From JAIVGV01 sp035295985 (GTDB lineage: Bacteria > Acidobacteriota > Blastocatellia > Pyrinomonadales > Pyrinomonadaceae): a stretch of 6,417 bases of DNA. The stretch's first letter is position 1; every line of letters starts with the position of its first letter. The stretch is taken from NCBI GenBank assembly GCA_035295985.1, contig DATHBT010000292.1, positions 1-6,417 on the forward strand, read 5' to 3'. The notes below the pieces were generated by a model, which ran no database searches, was not told the DNA's origin, and saw nothing but the letters and a program-made list of their open reading frames with translations. Both the position numbers and the translations under genes were made by a program. This document shows positions 1-5,245 of the stretch, piece after piece.

Positions 1-1
1 G

Positions 2-505
2 TCCGCGAACGAGAAAGCGGACGACGGCACGACGCTCCTCATGCTCGGCGCGGCGGCCGGCCGCGCCAACCTCGTACAGCTCCTGCTCTCGTCGGGGGCC
101 GCGCTCGCGGCGCGCAACGACGCGGGCGACACGGCCCTGACGCTCGCGGGCGCGTCCGGCGCGCAGGAAGTCGTCAAGCTCCTGCTCTCCTCCGGCGCTC
201 CCGTTGACGAGCAGAACGGCGCGGGGAGAACCCTGCTGATGATGGCCGCCGAGAGGCCGGACAAAGTTTTCCTGAAATACCTGCTCGGCGCACGGCCGCA
301 GGTCAACCTCGCCGACCGTGAAGGCCGCACCGCGCTGATGTTCGCCGCCGCGCGCGGCCACAAGGACAACGCCAAGCTCCTGCTCGACGCCGGGGCGGAC
401 GCCGCCCTCGCCGACAGGCAGGGCAAGACCGCCTACGTGCTGGCGCAGGAGAACCGCCACAACGACACCGCGGGCACCGTGCGGCCGAAGAAGCAGAAGA
501 ATTAG
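2..505 (+). CDS. Ankyrin-repeat protein, 3' end only
   Basis: The reading frame is open from the first bases of the window, so the gene starts upstream; the internal ATG at 41 is not a credible start because it lies inside a repeat. The 167 visible residues form about four 33-residue ankyrin repeats plus a degenerate fifth. Each has the family pattern of a G-x-T-x-L/A-M-x-A-A helix start, then an LLLSSGA or LLLDAGAD turn, then an N or D before the next repeat. The third repeat is the most divergent (RPDKVFLKYLLGARPQV). The protein ends in a short basic tail (RPKKQKN). Ankyrin repeats are protein-interaction scaffolds; the partner cannot be told. Any signal peptide or enzymatic domain would be in the missing N-terminal part. 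It converges on the DMT gene, with a palindrome in the gap. Confidence 0.93.
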   Translation, partial: SANEKADDGTTLLMLGAAAGRANLVQLLLSSGAALAARNDAGDTALTLAGASGAQEVVKLLLSSGAPVDEQNGAGRTLLMMAAERPDKVFLKYLLGARPQVNLADREGRTALMFAAARGHKDNAKLLLDAGADAALADRQGKTAYVLAQENRHNDTAGTVRPKKQKN

Positions 506-524
506 ATCGGTTTACGGATCAGTG

Positions 525-580
525 TGCGTGTGGAGGTCAGTACCTCCCGCTACAGCGGGCGGTACTGACCTCCACACGCA
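525..580. repeat. Near-perfect palindrome (REP/MITE-like hairpin) between convergent genes
   Basis: Two 20-nt arms, 525-544 and 561-580, are exact reverse complements. Between them lies a second inverted pair, CCCGCT (546-551) and AGCGGG (554-559), separated by AC. Only one mismatch (T545 against C560) interrupts the combined stem of about 25 bp. It lies 19 bp after the ankyrin stop and 16 bp after the DMT stop, so it could end transcription in both directions, although no T tract follows on either strand. The length, the hairpin form and the place between convergent genes fit repetitive extragenic palindromes or short MITEs. That it is a dispersed family is an inference, because only one copy lies here. 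Confidence 0.85.
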
Positions 581-596
581 ATTGGGCGGCGGCGCG

Positions 597-1025
597 TCAG
601 TCTTTGGCGACGAGGATCAGGCCGAGGACGCAGAAGGCGAGGCCGAGCAGGTGGCGCAGCGTCAGCTCTTCTTTGAAGAACAGCAGCCCCGTGGGGACGA
701 GCAGCGCCGTGACGGCGACGTTGATCGCAACGGCCGTCGTGCTCACGCGCCAGCCCGCGCGGTAGGCGAGCAGGACACCAACCTCGATGGCGACGACCGC
801 AAAGCCTACGGCGAACACCGCCCAGTTAGCCGATCTGAGCGTTCCCACGAAGGAGCTGCCGCCGGGGTAGAAGCGCGCGCAGACGGCGCACAGGGCGGCC
901 CCGACCGCGTAGGCGACGACGGTCGCGTGGAAGGGGTTCGCGCCCTTCGGGATCGATCTCTGCGAGAGGTGGTAGAGGAGGCTCCCGCCGACCGCCACGG
1001 CGAAAGGTAGGTAGTAAGCCCGCAT
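597..1025 (-). CDS. Single-domain EamA/DMT-superfamily membrane protein
   Basis: A 142-residue, very hydrophobic protein with about five likely transmembrane helices (roughly residues 5-22, 33-52, 68-89, 95-117 and 124-140). The C-terminal part, FFKEELTLRHLLGLAFCVLGLILV, matches the typical end of an EamA domain: a charged KEE turn followed by a helix rich in G and L. Classical EamA transporters are about 300 residues with two such domains; this one has a single domain and would probably need to dimerise. A charged residue, Glu81, sits within predicted helix 3. The start ATG is 13 bp after the stop of the HIT gene, with a weak AAGG about 11 nt upstream, so the two are probably co-transcribed. 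Substrate is unknown; drug/metabolite efflux is only the family-level role. Confidence 0.86.
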   Translation of the reverse strand: MRAYYLPFAVAVGGSLLYHLSQRSIPKGANPFHATVVAYAVGAALCAVCARFYPGGSSFVGTLRSANWAVFAVGFAVVAIEVGVLLAYRAGWRVSTTAVAINVAVTALLVPTGLLFFKEELTLRHLLGLAFCVLGLILVAKD

Positions 1026-1038
1026 ACGCGCGCGGCCT

Positions 1039-1389
1039 TTAGCCCGGCGGCCAGGTGAGTTCGCGCCCGCCGAGGACGTGGACGTGGAGGTGGAAGACGG
1101 ACTGGCCCGCGCCCGCGCCCGTGTTGACGACGGTGCGGTAGCCCGTCTCGGCCAGCCCGTGATCGTTGGCGACGCGCGAGGCGACGCGCATCAGGTGGCC
1201 CATCAGCGCCTCGTCGCGCTGCCCGATGTCGTCGAGGGATTCGACGTGCTCCTTCGGGATGACGAGAGCGTGGACCGGGGCCTGCGGGTTGATGTCGCGG
1301 ATGGCGACGGCGCGCGCGTCCTGGTAGAGCACGTCGGCGGCGACCTCGCCGTTGATCATTCGGCAGAATAGGCAGTTGTCTTCGGGCAT
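1039..1389 (-). CDS. hinT: HIT-family purine nucleoside phosphoramidase (HinT-like)
   Basis: A 116-residue histidine-triad protein of normal HinT length. The active-site motif is present as FHLHVHVLGGR, with triad histidines at 100, 102 and 104; His102 is the expected nucleophile by family analogy. The N-terminal CLFCRMINGE (Cys6, Cys9), with His48 in VIPKEHV, matches the zinc-site arrangement common in bacterial HIT proteins. INPQAPVHALVIPK is the conserved substrate-pocket strand. HinT enzymes hydrolyse AMP-lysine, AMP-amine and other nucleoside phosphoramidates in the cytosol. The gene lies 47 bp after murA and 13 bp before the DMT gene on the same strand. No Shine-Dalgarno lies at normal distance from the ATG (the closest, AGAGGA, is about 15 nt away), and no other in-frame start is available nearby. 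Confidence 0.96.
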   Translation of the reverse strand: MPEDNCLFCRMINGEVAADVLYQDARAVAIRDINPQAPVHALVIPKEHVESLDDIGQRDEALMGHLMRVASRVANDHGLAETGYRTVVNTGAGAGQSVFHLHVHVLGGRELTWPPG

Positions 1390-1396
1390 CGGGGCT

Positions 1397-1427
1397 ATTA
1401 AATCACAATCCTCTCGGCTCGGTTCAA
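1397..1427 (-). promoter_or_regulatory. Possible promoter of the HIT gene
   Basis: Read on the minus strand, TTGAAC (1427-1422) stands 19 bp from TTTAAT (1402-1397), which matches the -10 consensus at five of six bases. Initiation about 7 nt downstream would fall at about 1390, directly at the ATG (1389), giving a leaderless or nearly leaderless mRNA. That would agree with the lack of a normally spaced ribosome site. The 19-bp spacer is longer than ideal and the -35 matches at only four of six, so this is tentative. Confidence 0.25.
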
Positions 1428-1436
1428 AAAAACTTC

Positions 1437-2753
1437 TCAGGCGGCGCCCACTTCCGCGAGCGGCGGGAGCTGCGCCGTGACGGATTCGCGCACGCGCTCG
1501 ATCTCGGCGCCCACCGCGCGCAGCTTCGACTCGATCTTCTCGTAGCCCCGGTCGATGTGATAGACGCGCTCGACCGTGGTCTCTCCCTCTGCGACGAGGC
1601 CGGCCAGGACGAGGCAGGCTGAGGCGCGAAGGTCTGACGCCTGCACGCGCGCGCCCGCGAGGCGCGACGGGCCTTCGACGACGGCCGTGCGACCGCTGAT
1701 CTGTATGCGCGCGCCCATGCGCTGCATCTCGGAGGCGTGCATGAAGCGGTTCTCGAAGATCGTCTCGGTGATGTGGCTCGTCCCCACGGCCTGCGTCATC
1801 AGGGCCATGTACTGCGCCTGCATGTCAGTGGGGAAGCGCGGGTGCGGCTCGGTCACAACGTCGCGCGCTTTCAAGCTCCCGGCGCCGCAGCCGACGTGCA
1901 GGGTGTTCTGGTTGATCTCCTCGATCTCCACGCCCGCCTCGCGCAGCTTCGCGATGACGATGGCCGAATGTTCGGGGCGGCAGTCCCTGATCTCAAGCTC
2001 GCCGCCCGTGATGCAGGCGGCGACGAGGAAGGTGCCCGTCTCGATCCGGTCGGGGATGATCGTGTGCTCGGCCCCGCCCAAAGATTCGACGCCGTCGATC
2101 GTGACGGTCGGCGTGCCCGCGCCGCGCACGCGCGCCCCCATGCGGTTCAGCAATTCCGCGAGGTCTGCGATCTCCGGCTCGCGCGCGGCGTTATGCAGGA
2201 CGGTGCGGCCTTCGGCGAGCGCGGCGGCCATCATCAAATTCTCCGTGCCCGTGACCGTCACCTTGTCGAAGTGGACTTCCGCGCCCCGCAACCGACCGCG
2301 CTGCGGCGCGCGCGCGACGACGTAGCCGGATTCCAGAGAGACTTCAGCGCCCAACACCTTGAAGCCTTCGAGGTGCAAATCAATCGGACGCGTGCCGATG
2401 GCGCAGCCGCCGGGCAGGCTGACCTTCGCCTTGCCGAAGCGCGCGAGCAGCGGGCCGAGGGCGAGCACGGACGCGCGCATCGTCTTGACGAGATCGTAGG
2501 GCGCTTCAAACAGCTCGATGTTGGCGGCCGTGATCTTGTGCGTACGGAGTTCCGGCCGCAGAACCTGCGCGCCGAGGTCTTCGAGGAGCCGCCCCTGCGT
2601 GATGATGTCGCGCACGTAGGGGACGTTGTGCAGCGTGACGCTTTCGGGCGTGAGCAGCGCCGCGGCCATGCAGGGCAGCGCCGAGTTCTTCGCGCCGCCG
2701 ATCGAGACGCGGCCCGCGAGCTTGCGCCCCCCCCTGATGCGAAACTTGTCCAT
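1437..2753 (-). CDS. murA: UDP-N-acetylglucosamine 1-carboxyvinyltransferase (MurA)
   Basis: MurA transfers enolpyruvate from PEP to UDP-GlcNAc, the first committed step of peptidoglycan synthesis in the cytosol. The 438 residues align over the full two-domain fold. IGGAKNSALP near the start carries Lys22 and Asn23 of the substrate site. Cys117 in PGGCAIGTRP is the catalytic cysteine that fosfomycin alkylates in this family. TGTENLMMAA lies at 168-177. Asp310 in PRFPTDMQAQ is the equivalent of the general base. DLRASACLVLAGLVAEG is near the C-terminus. The protein is about 20 residues longer than usual (about 419) through a C-terminal tail (ESVTAQLPPLAEVGAA). The ATG at 2753 is the only plausible start, since an in-frame stop lies about 30 nt upstream, yet no Shine-Dalgarno precedes it: the heptamer repeat block begins 9 bp upstream and leaves a pyrimidine-rich leader. 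Confidence 0.98.
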   Translation of the reverse strand: MDKFRIRGGRKLAGRVSIGGAKNSALPCMAAALLTPESVTLHNVPYVRDIITQGRLLEDLGAQVLRPELRTHKITAANIELFEAPYDLVKTMRASVLALGPLLARFGKAKVSLPGGCAIGTRPIDLHLEGFKVLGAEVSLESGYVVARAPQRGRLRGAEVHFDKVTVTGTENLMMAAALAEGRTVLHNAAREPEIADLAELLNRMGARVRGAGTPTVTIDGVESLGGAEHTIIPDRIETGTFLVAACITGGELEIRDCRPEHSAIVIAKLREAGVEIEEINQNTLHVGCGAGSLKARDVVTEPHPRFPTDMQAQYMALMTQAVGTSHITETIFENRFMHASEMQRMGARIQISGRTAVVEGPSRLAGARVQASDLRASACLVLAGLVAEGETTVERVYHIDRGYEKIESKLRAVGAEIERVRESVTAQLPPLAEVGAA

Positions 2754-2762
2754 AAGAAGGCA

Positions 2763-2840
2763 GAGGTTAGAGGTCAGAGGTCAGAGGTCAGCCGGAATCA
2801 GTTTTTTCGACTGAGTCTCTCACCTCTGGCCTGTAACCTC
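2763..2840. repeat. Inverted heptamer array A (GAGGTCA type)
   Basis: On the plus strand four tandem 7-mers run from 2763 to 2790: GAGGTTA once, then GAGGTCA three times. On the opposite strand, reading from 2840 to 2820, come GAGGTTA, CAGGCCA and GAGGTGA, a degenerate copy of the same array in inverted orientation. The outermost unit of both arms is GAGGTTA, so the first three units pair at 18 of 21 positions plus one G-T wobble. Between the arms a second stem, GAATCAGT (2795-2802) with ACTGAGTC (2810-2817), pairs at seven of eight around a TTTTTCG loop. The block lies in the prmC-murA gap and ends 9 bp from the murA start codon. A 7-bp period does not preserve a reading frame, so it is not coding. 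Confidence 0.85.
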
Positions 2841-2861
2841 TTGTGTGACTTGGATTCTATC

Positions 2862-2890
2862 ACGCCCGCCGGGCGGCGACTAGCGGGCGT
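2862..2890 (-). terminator. Hairpin just downstream of prmC
   Basis: ACGCCCGC (2862-2869) and GCGGGCGT (2883-2890) are perfect 8-bp reverse complements around a 13-nt GC-rich loop. The hairpin begins 18 bp after the prmC stop codon. No T tract follows on the minus strand (the next bases are GATAGAATCC), so a Rho-independent terminator is uncertain; it may instead be an mRNA 3'-end stabiliser or attenuator. Together with array A it fills most of the 155-bp prmC-murA gap, which otherwise shows only a lone TAGAAT box (2859-2854) with no clear -35. Confidence 0.4.
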
Positions 2891-2908
2891 TCTGGCGACC
2901 GGCCGCGC

Positions 2909-3892
2909 TCACGGGTTCAGCCTGAGCGCGACGGTGCGGGGGATGCCCTGCAAGTCTCTGTGGATATCAAGCGTCGTCCAGACACGCGGATCGACAAGCA
3001 GGCGGACGGCCTCGTGCTGGTTGAAGCCGATCTCGAAGAGGAGTTGGCCGCCCGCTTTGAGAAACAGCGGAGAGTCTGCGAGCAGGCGGCGGATGACGGA
3101 GAGGCCGTCGCCGCCGGGGGTCAAGGCCACGCGCGGCTCGTGGTCGCGCACCTCGCGTTGGAGGCCGGGGAGGTCGTCCTCGGCAACGTAGGGTGGGTTC
3201 GAGACGATAATGTCGAACGCCTGCGCCGCAGGGTCGAGCGCGGAGAGGCAGTCGGAGGCGACGAGCGCGAGCCGCGGGGCGACGCCGTGACGCGCGGCGT
3301 TGCGCGCGGCGACCCGGAGCGCCCGCAACGAGATGTCAACGGCGACGGCGCGTACGTCCGCTCGCTCGTGGAGCACGGCGACGGGGATGCAGCCCGAACC
3401 CGTGCCCACGTCGCAGAGGAGGGGCGAGGGCACGCCTTTCAGGAGTTCGAGCGCGGCCTCGACGAGCAGCTCGGTCTCCGGGCGCGGGATGAGGACGGCC
3501 GCGTTAACCTCGAAATCCAACCCGTAAAACTCCTGCCGCCCCGTGACATACTGCAACGGCTCGCCCGCCGCGCGGCGGCGCGTGCGCTCGCGAAAGGTCG
3601 AGAGCACGTCCGCCGGCAACTCGTCATCGTCGTGTGCGATGAGAAAAGCGCGGTCGCGCCCGGCCGTGGCGGCGAGCAGAGTCGCCGCCTCGCGCCTCGC
3701 GTCGGCCACGCTGCCCGCGCGCAAAACCCCCGCCGCCTCGGAGAGAGCGCCCGCAATCGTCGCCGGAGAAGCTGGCGGGCCGCCGGAAGCCGCGGCGGCG
3801 CTCCCCGCGCCATCCTCCGCCGCGCCGAGTCCGGCGTTTGACGCCGTCTCGTCGGCGTCAGCGCTCGCGCCGGTGTTCGTGTGTTTGCTCAT
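2909..3892 (-). CDS. prmC: Peptide chain release factor N5-glutamine methyltransferase (PrmC/HemK)
   Basis: PrmC methylates the glutamine of the GGQ motif in RF1 and RF2 using S-adenosylmethionine. From the ATG at 3892 the protein has 327 residues. The N-terminal helical domain covers about residues 45-115. VTGRQEFYGLDF at 117-128 and IPRPETELL at 135-143 are the family linker motifs. DVGTGSGCI at 161-169 is the SAM-binding loop, and NPPY at 232-235 is the catalytic signature that binds the glutamine side chain. The first 45 or so residues are rich in A, G, S and D and lie outside the usual PrmC fold. An in-frame TTG at 3925 would add 11 residues, but it has no ribosome site and overlaps a -10-like box. 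The sequence GAAGGAG abuts the ATG with no spacer, which is odd. No prfA lies beside it here. Confidence 0.96.
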   Translation of the reverse strand: MSKHTNTGASADADETASNAGLGAAEDGAGSAAAASGGPPASPATIAGALSEAAGVLRAGSVADARREAATLLAATAGRDRAFLIAHDDDELPADVLSTFRERTRRRAAGEPLQYVTGRQEFYGLDFEVNAAVLIPRPETELLVEAALELLKGVPSPLLCDVGTGSGCIPVAVLHERADVRAVAVDISLRALRVAARNAARHGVAPRLALVASDCLSALDPAAQAFDIIVSNPPYVAEDDLPGLQREVRDHEPRVALTPGGDGLSVIRRLLADSPLFLKAGGQLLFEIGFNQHEAVRLLVDPRVWTTLDIHRDLQGIPRTVALRLNP

Positions 3893-3912
3893 CTCCTTCG
3901 TCTCGGTATAAT
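3885..3912 (+). promoter_or_regulatory. Predicted promoter for the HMA-HTH genes
   Basis: A perfect -10 hexamer TATAAT at 3907-3912 follows a weak -35, TTGCTC (3885-3890), after a 16-bp spacer. Initiation would be near 3919, giving a leader of about 95 nt before the ATG at 4015. The -35 lies within the first codons of the divergent prmC gene. Confidence 0.45.
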
Positions 3913-3913
3913 A
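3908..3913 (-). promoter_or_regulatory. Possible -10 box of prmC, overlapping the opposite -10
   Basis: On the minus strand TATTAT matches the -10 consensus at five of six bases. It lies within the odd palindrome GGTATAATACC (3905-3915), so the same bases offer a -10 to polymerase on both strands. A start near 3901 would leave a leader of about 9 nt before the prmC ATG at 3892. No good -35 is visible at the right distance (TCTCGT at 3936-3931). Confidence 0.3.
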
Positions 3914-3982
3914 CCCGCACCCCAAAGCAAACGAGAATTTTTCGGCGGGCGGCGCGCGCCGTGCGTCCGAGCGGTGTCGTCG

Positions 3983-3996
3983 GCGGGCACGCCCGC
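3983..3996 (+). other. Short GC hairpin in the HMA gene leader
   Basis: GCGGGC (3983-3988) and GCCCGC (3991-3996) are exact reverse complements separated by AC, within the predicted leader and 9 bp before the GGAGG ribosome site. In RNA the closing pair would open to give a larger loop. It could influence ribosome access, but short GC palindromes are common in DNA of this composition. Confidence 0.3.
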
Positions 3997-4014
3997 GGGG
4001 AGGGCGGAGGCGTT

Positions 4015-4254
4015 ATGAAGTCTGAGTTTCACATCAAGGGGATGCACTGCGAGTCGTGCGCCGTCGAGATCAAAGAGACTCTGGAGACGACGGCGGGCGT
4101 GCGTCAAGCGGACGTAACGTTCAACGGCAAGACGGCCAACGTCGAGTACGACGACGCGGTCGTGCAGCGCGAAACGATCATCAAGAAGATTCAAGACCTC
4201 GGCTACCAGGCGACCATAGCCGACGAGCCGCAACGGGAGGCCCGCGTGGCCTGA
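4015..4254 (+). CDS. Small HMA-domain metal-binding protein (CopZ-like copper chaperone)
   Basis: A 79-residue protein made almost entirely of one heavy-metal-associated domain. GMHCESC near the N-terminus gives the CxxC metal ligands Cys12 and Cys15 after the typical GMHC turn. The rest follows the ferredoxin-like fold: VEIKETLETTAGV helix, VRQADVTFNGKTANVEYDD strands, IIKKIQDLGYQA helix. Such proteins bind Cu(I) and pass it to P-type ATPases or regulators in the cytosol; the metal is inferred from the family. The ATG has a good site, GGAGG at 4006-4010 with a 4-nt spacer. A longer frame entering from 3838 on this strand is antisense to prmC and is not used. No CopA-type ATPase is visible in the window. 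The next gene follows after 28 bp. Confidence 0.95.
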   Translation: MKSEFHIKGMHCESCAVEIKETLETTAGVRQADVTFNGKTANVEYDDAVVQRETIIKKIQDLGYQATIADEPQREARVA

Positions 4255-4282
4255 ACGAAGACAAACGGGGGAACACTTTCCG

Positions 4283-4525
4283 ATGGACGAGAGACGAGAG
4301 CAGGCGGTGGACGCAGAGGGCACGACCACGACCGAGGGGCGCGAGATCATCCAGCGCCTGCGCGATCAGGGCTTCGAGGGCGACGACGAGCGGCTGGCCG
4401 TGGCCCTGGGCCGCCCCGTCGAACAGGTTCAAGCCTGGACGCGCGGCGAGGGCGAAACGGTTGATGACGACATCGTCATGAAGGCCCGCGGCATCGCGAA
4501 GGAGCGTGGGCTGGACATCGGGTGA
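4283..4525 (+). CDS. Small acidic protein with a helix-turn-helix-like segment
   Basis: An 80-residue protein of no family I can name. After an acidic, Thr-rich N-terminus it has a helix (GREIIQRLRDQGF, 19-31). Residues about 35-54 (DERLAVALGRPVEQVQAWTRG) read like an XRE/Cro-type helix-turn-helix: LAxxLG, a turn, then VxxW. A charged helix, IVMKARGIAKERGLDI, closes it. It is short for a full repressor and net acidic, so DNA binding is only suggested; a small adaptor is equally possible. A G-rich stretch (GGGGGAA, about 4266-4272) lies about 10 nt before the ATG. It starts 28 bp after the HMA gene on the same strand, so the pair is probably one operon. Inverted array B begins 4 bp after its stop and may mark the transcript's end. 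Confidence 0.78.
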   Translation: MDERREQAVDAEGTTTTEGREIIQRLRDQGFEGDDERLAVALGRPVEQVQAWTRGEGETVDDDIVMKARGIAKERGLDIG

Positions 4526-4529
4526 AACG

Positions 4530-4629
4530 AGCTATTAGCTGTTAGCTATTAGCTGTTGGCCGGAAGCGATCCGTTCTCGTTTCGATCCGGTCAAGTTTTG
4601 CTAATAGCTAACAGCTAATAGCTAACAGC
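4530..4629. repeat. Inverted heptamer array B (GCTATTA/GCTGTTA alternating)
   Basis: The left arm, 4531-4558, has four 7-mers alternating GCTATTA, GCTGTTA, GCTATTA, GCTGTTG. The right arm, on the opposite strand from 4629 to 4602, has GCTGTTA, GCTATTA, GCTGTTA, GCTATTA. Positions 4530-4553 and 4600-4623 are exact 24-bp reverse complements, so the right arm has one extra outer unit. The 46-nt loop holds a further imperfect pair (GGCCGGA near 4558-4564 with TCCGGTC at 4586-4592) and two direct copies of CGATCC (4567-4572, 4583-4588), hence a long cruciform-capable structure. It sits 4 bp after the HTH-like gene. A terminator role is possible but no T tract follows. Confidence 0.9.
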
Positions 4630-4702
4630 TTCTTTGGAAGCCGTCGGGCATTCGCAGTTTCTTCCCCGTACAACGTGAGTGAGTTGCGTTCCTCCTGTAG
4701 CG

Positions 4703-4749
4703 CGACCGTGGAACCCCCAAGACGCCGAGAGGCTTTGGGGGTTCGGTCG
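4703..4749 (+). other. Long GNRA-capped hairpin in the leader of the DUF5658-like gene
   Basis: Three nested complementary pairs are visible: CGACCG (4703-4708) with CGGTCG (4744-4749), AACCCCCAA (4712-4720) with TTGGGGGTT (4735-4743), and GCC (4724-4726) with GGC (4731-4733), closed by GAGA, a GNRA tetraloop. A TGG bulge (4709-4711) lies on the left arm, and a small internal loop (GAC against T) below the cap. The 18 paired bases end 50 nt before the ATG at 4800. No T tract follows. It could be a structured 5' leader, a small RNA or a terminator of upstream transcription; I do not recognise a known riboswitch class. Confidence 0.6.
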
Positions 4750-4799
4750 TTTCGGGGGCGGCGTTCAACAAGGTTGGTGGGAAGGAGCCGAAGGGTAAG

Positions 4800-5171
4800 A
4801 TGACGAGCGCCGCGACGAAGAGCCTGCTCCTGTTCGCCCTGAACTGGCTGGACGCCGAGCTGACGATCATCTGGGTGCGTTCGGGCTGGGCCACCGAGGG
4901 CAACGGGCTGATGGCGCACCTGCTCGACGCGGGCGACCTGCCCTTCCTCGCCGTCAAGCTCACGGTCGGCGCCGTCGCCGCCTACATTTTTTACCGCTTC
5001 TCGACCTTGCGGCTCGCGCGCCGCGGGGTCGCCTTCGCCCTCGGCCTCTACCTCTGCCTGATGCTCGTCCACGCCGCGACGGGTTTGACCGGCTCCGGCC
5101 TCGTCGAACCCGAATCGCCCCTCGCGCACCTGACGCGCCTGCCCGAAACACTGCTCTCCTTCATCTCCTGA
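4800..5171 (+). CDS. Small membrane protein, DUF5658-like
   Basis: A 123-residue hydrophobic protein with about three transmembrane helices (roughly 8-27, 48-65 and 76-94) and a less hydrophobic C-terminal tail. NWLDAELTIIWVRSG followed by TEGNGLMAHLL resembles the conserved pattern of DUF5658-type proteins (LDAxxT, then E-x-N-x-LM), with a lysine (Lys53) opening helix 2. The family has no established function. The ATG at 4800 has AAGGG (4791-4795) 4 nt upstream, plus a stronger but more distant AAGGAG (4782-4787). It stands alone: 274 bp with array B and a structured leader separate it from the gene before, and 254 bp from the protease after. The family assignment is from memory of the motif pattern. 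Confidence 0.8.
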   Translation: MTSAATKSLLLFALNWLDAELTIIWVRSGWATEGNGLMAHLLDAGDLPFLAVKLTVGAVAAYIFYRFSTLRLARRGVAFALGLYLCLMLVHAATGLTGSGLVEPESPLAHLTRLPETLLSFIS

Positions 5172-5224
5172 AACCGCGCCTGGTCTAAACTTCCGCGCCG
5201 CGCCCCGCGTATCTCGTTTCTGTG

Positions 5225-5245
5225 ACGGCCCGGCCGCGGGGCCGT
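5225..5245 (+). other. GC-rich hairpin downstream of the DUF5658-like gene
   Basis: ACGGCCC (5225-5231) and GGGCCGT (5239-5245) form a perfect 7-bp stem with a 7-nt loop, 53 bp after the stop codon at 5171. The bases after it (GAGGAACTG) are not T-rich, so an intrinsic terminator is only possible. The rest of the gap from 5172 to 5350 shows no gene. Confidence 0.35.

Noticed and set aside
522..1010. Open frame of 162 codons on the plus strand, starting inside the palindrome
   Set aside because: It is antisense to the EamA/DMT gene, begins in the 525-580 hairpin and translates to low-complexity charged sequence.
2763..2790. CRISPR-like or iteron origin array
   Set aside because: Units are 7 bp with no spacers and only four copies, and no cas, rep or partition gene is present; tandem heptamers fit better.
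1737..3191. Long open frame of 484 codons on the plus strand
   Set aside because: It lies antisense to murA and runs on through the murA-prmC gap and repeat array A. Its composition (rich in R, A, D, G) is that of a GC-driven shadow frame, and it has no recognisable domain.
2960..3841. Open frame of 293 codons antisense to prmC
   Set aside because: PrmC on the other strand has all its catalytic motifs; this frame is its GC-rich shadow.
4526..4799. Known riboswitch in the long gap before the DUF5658-like gene
   Set aside because: No conserved core of a riboswitch class I know is recognisable; only a repeat array and a GNRA hairpin can be supported.
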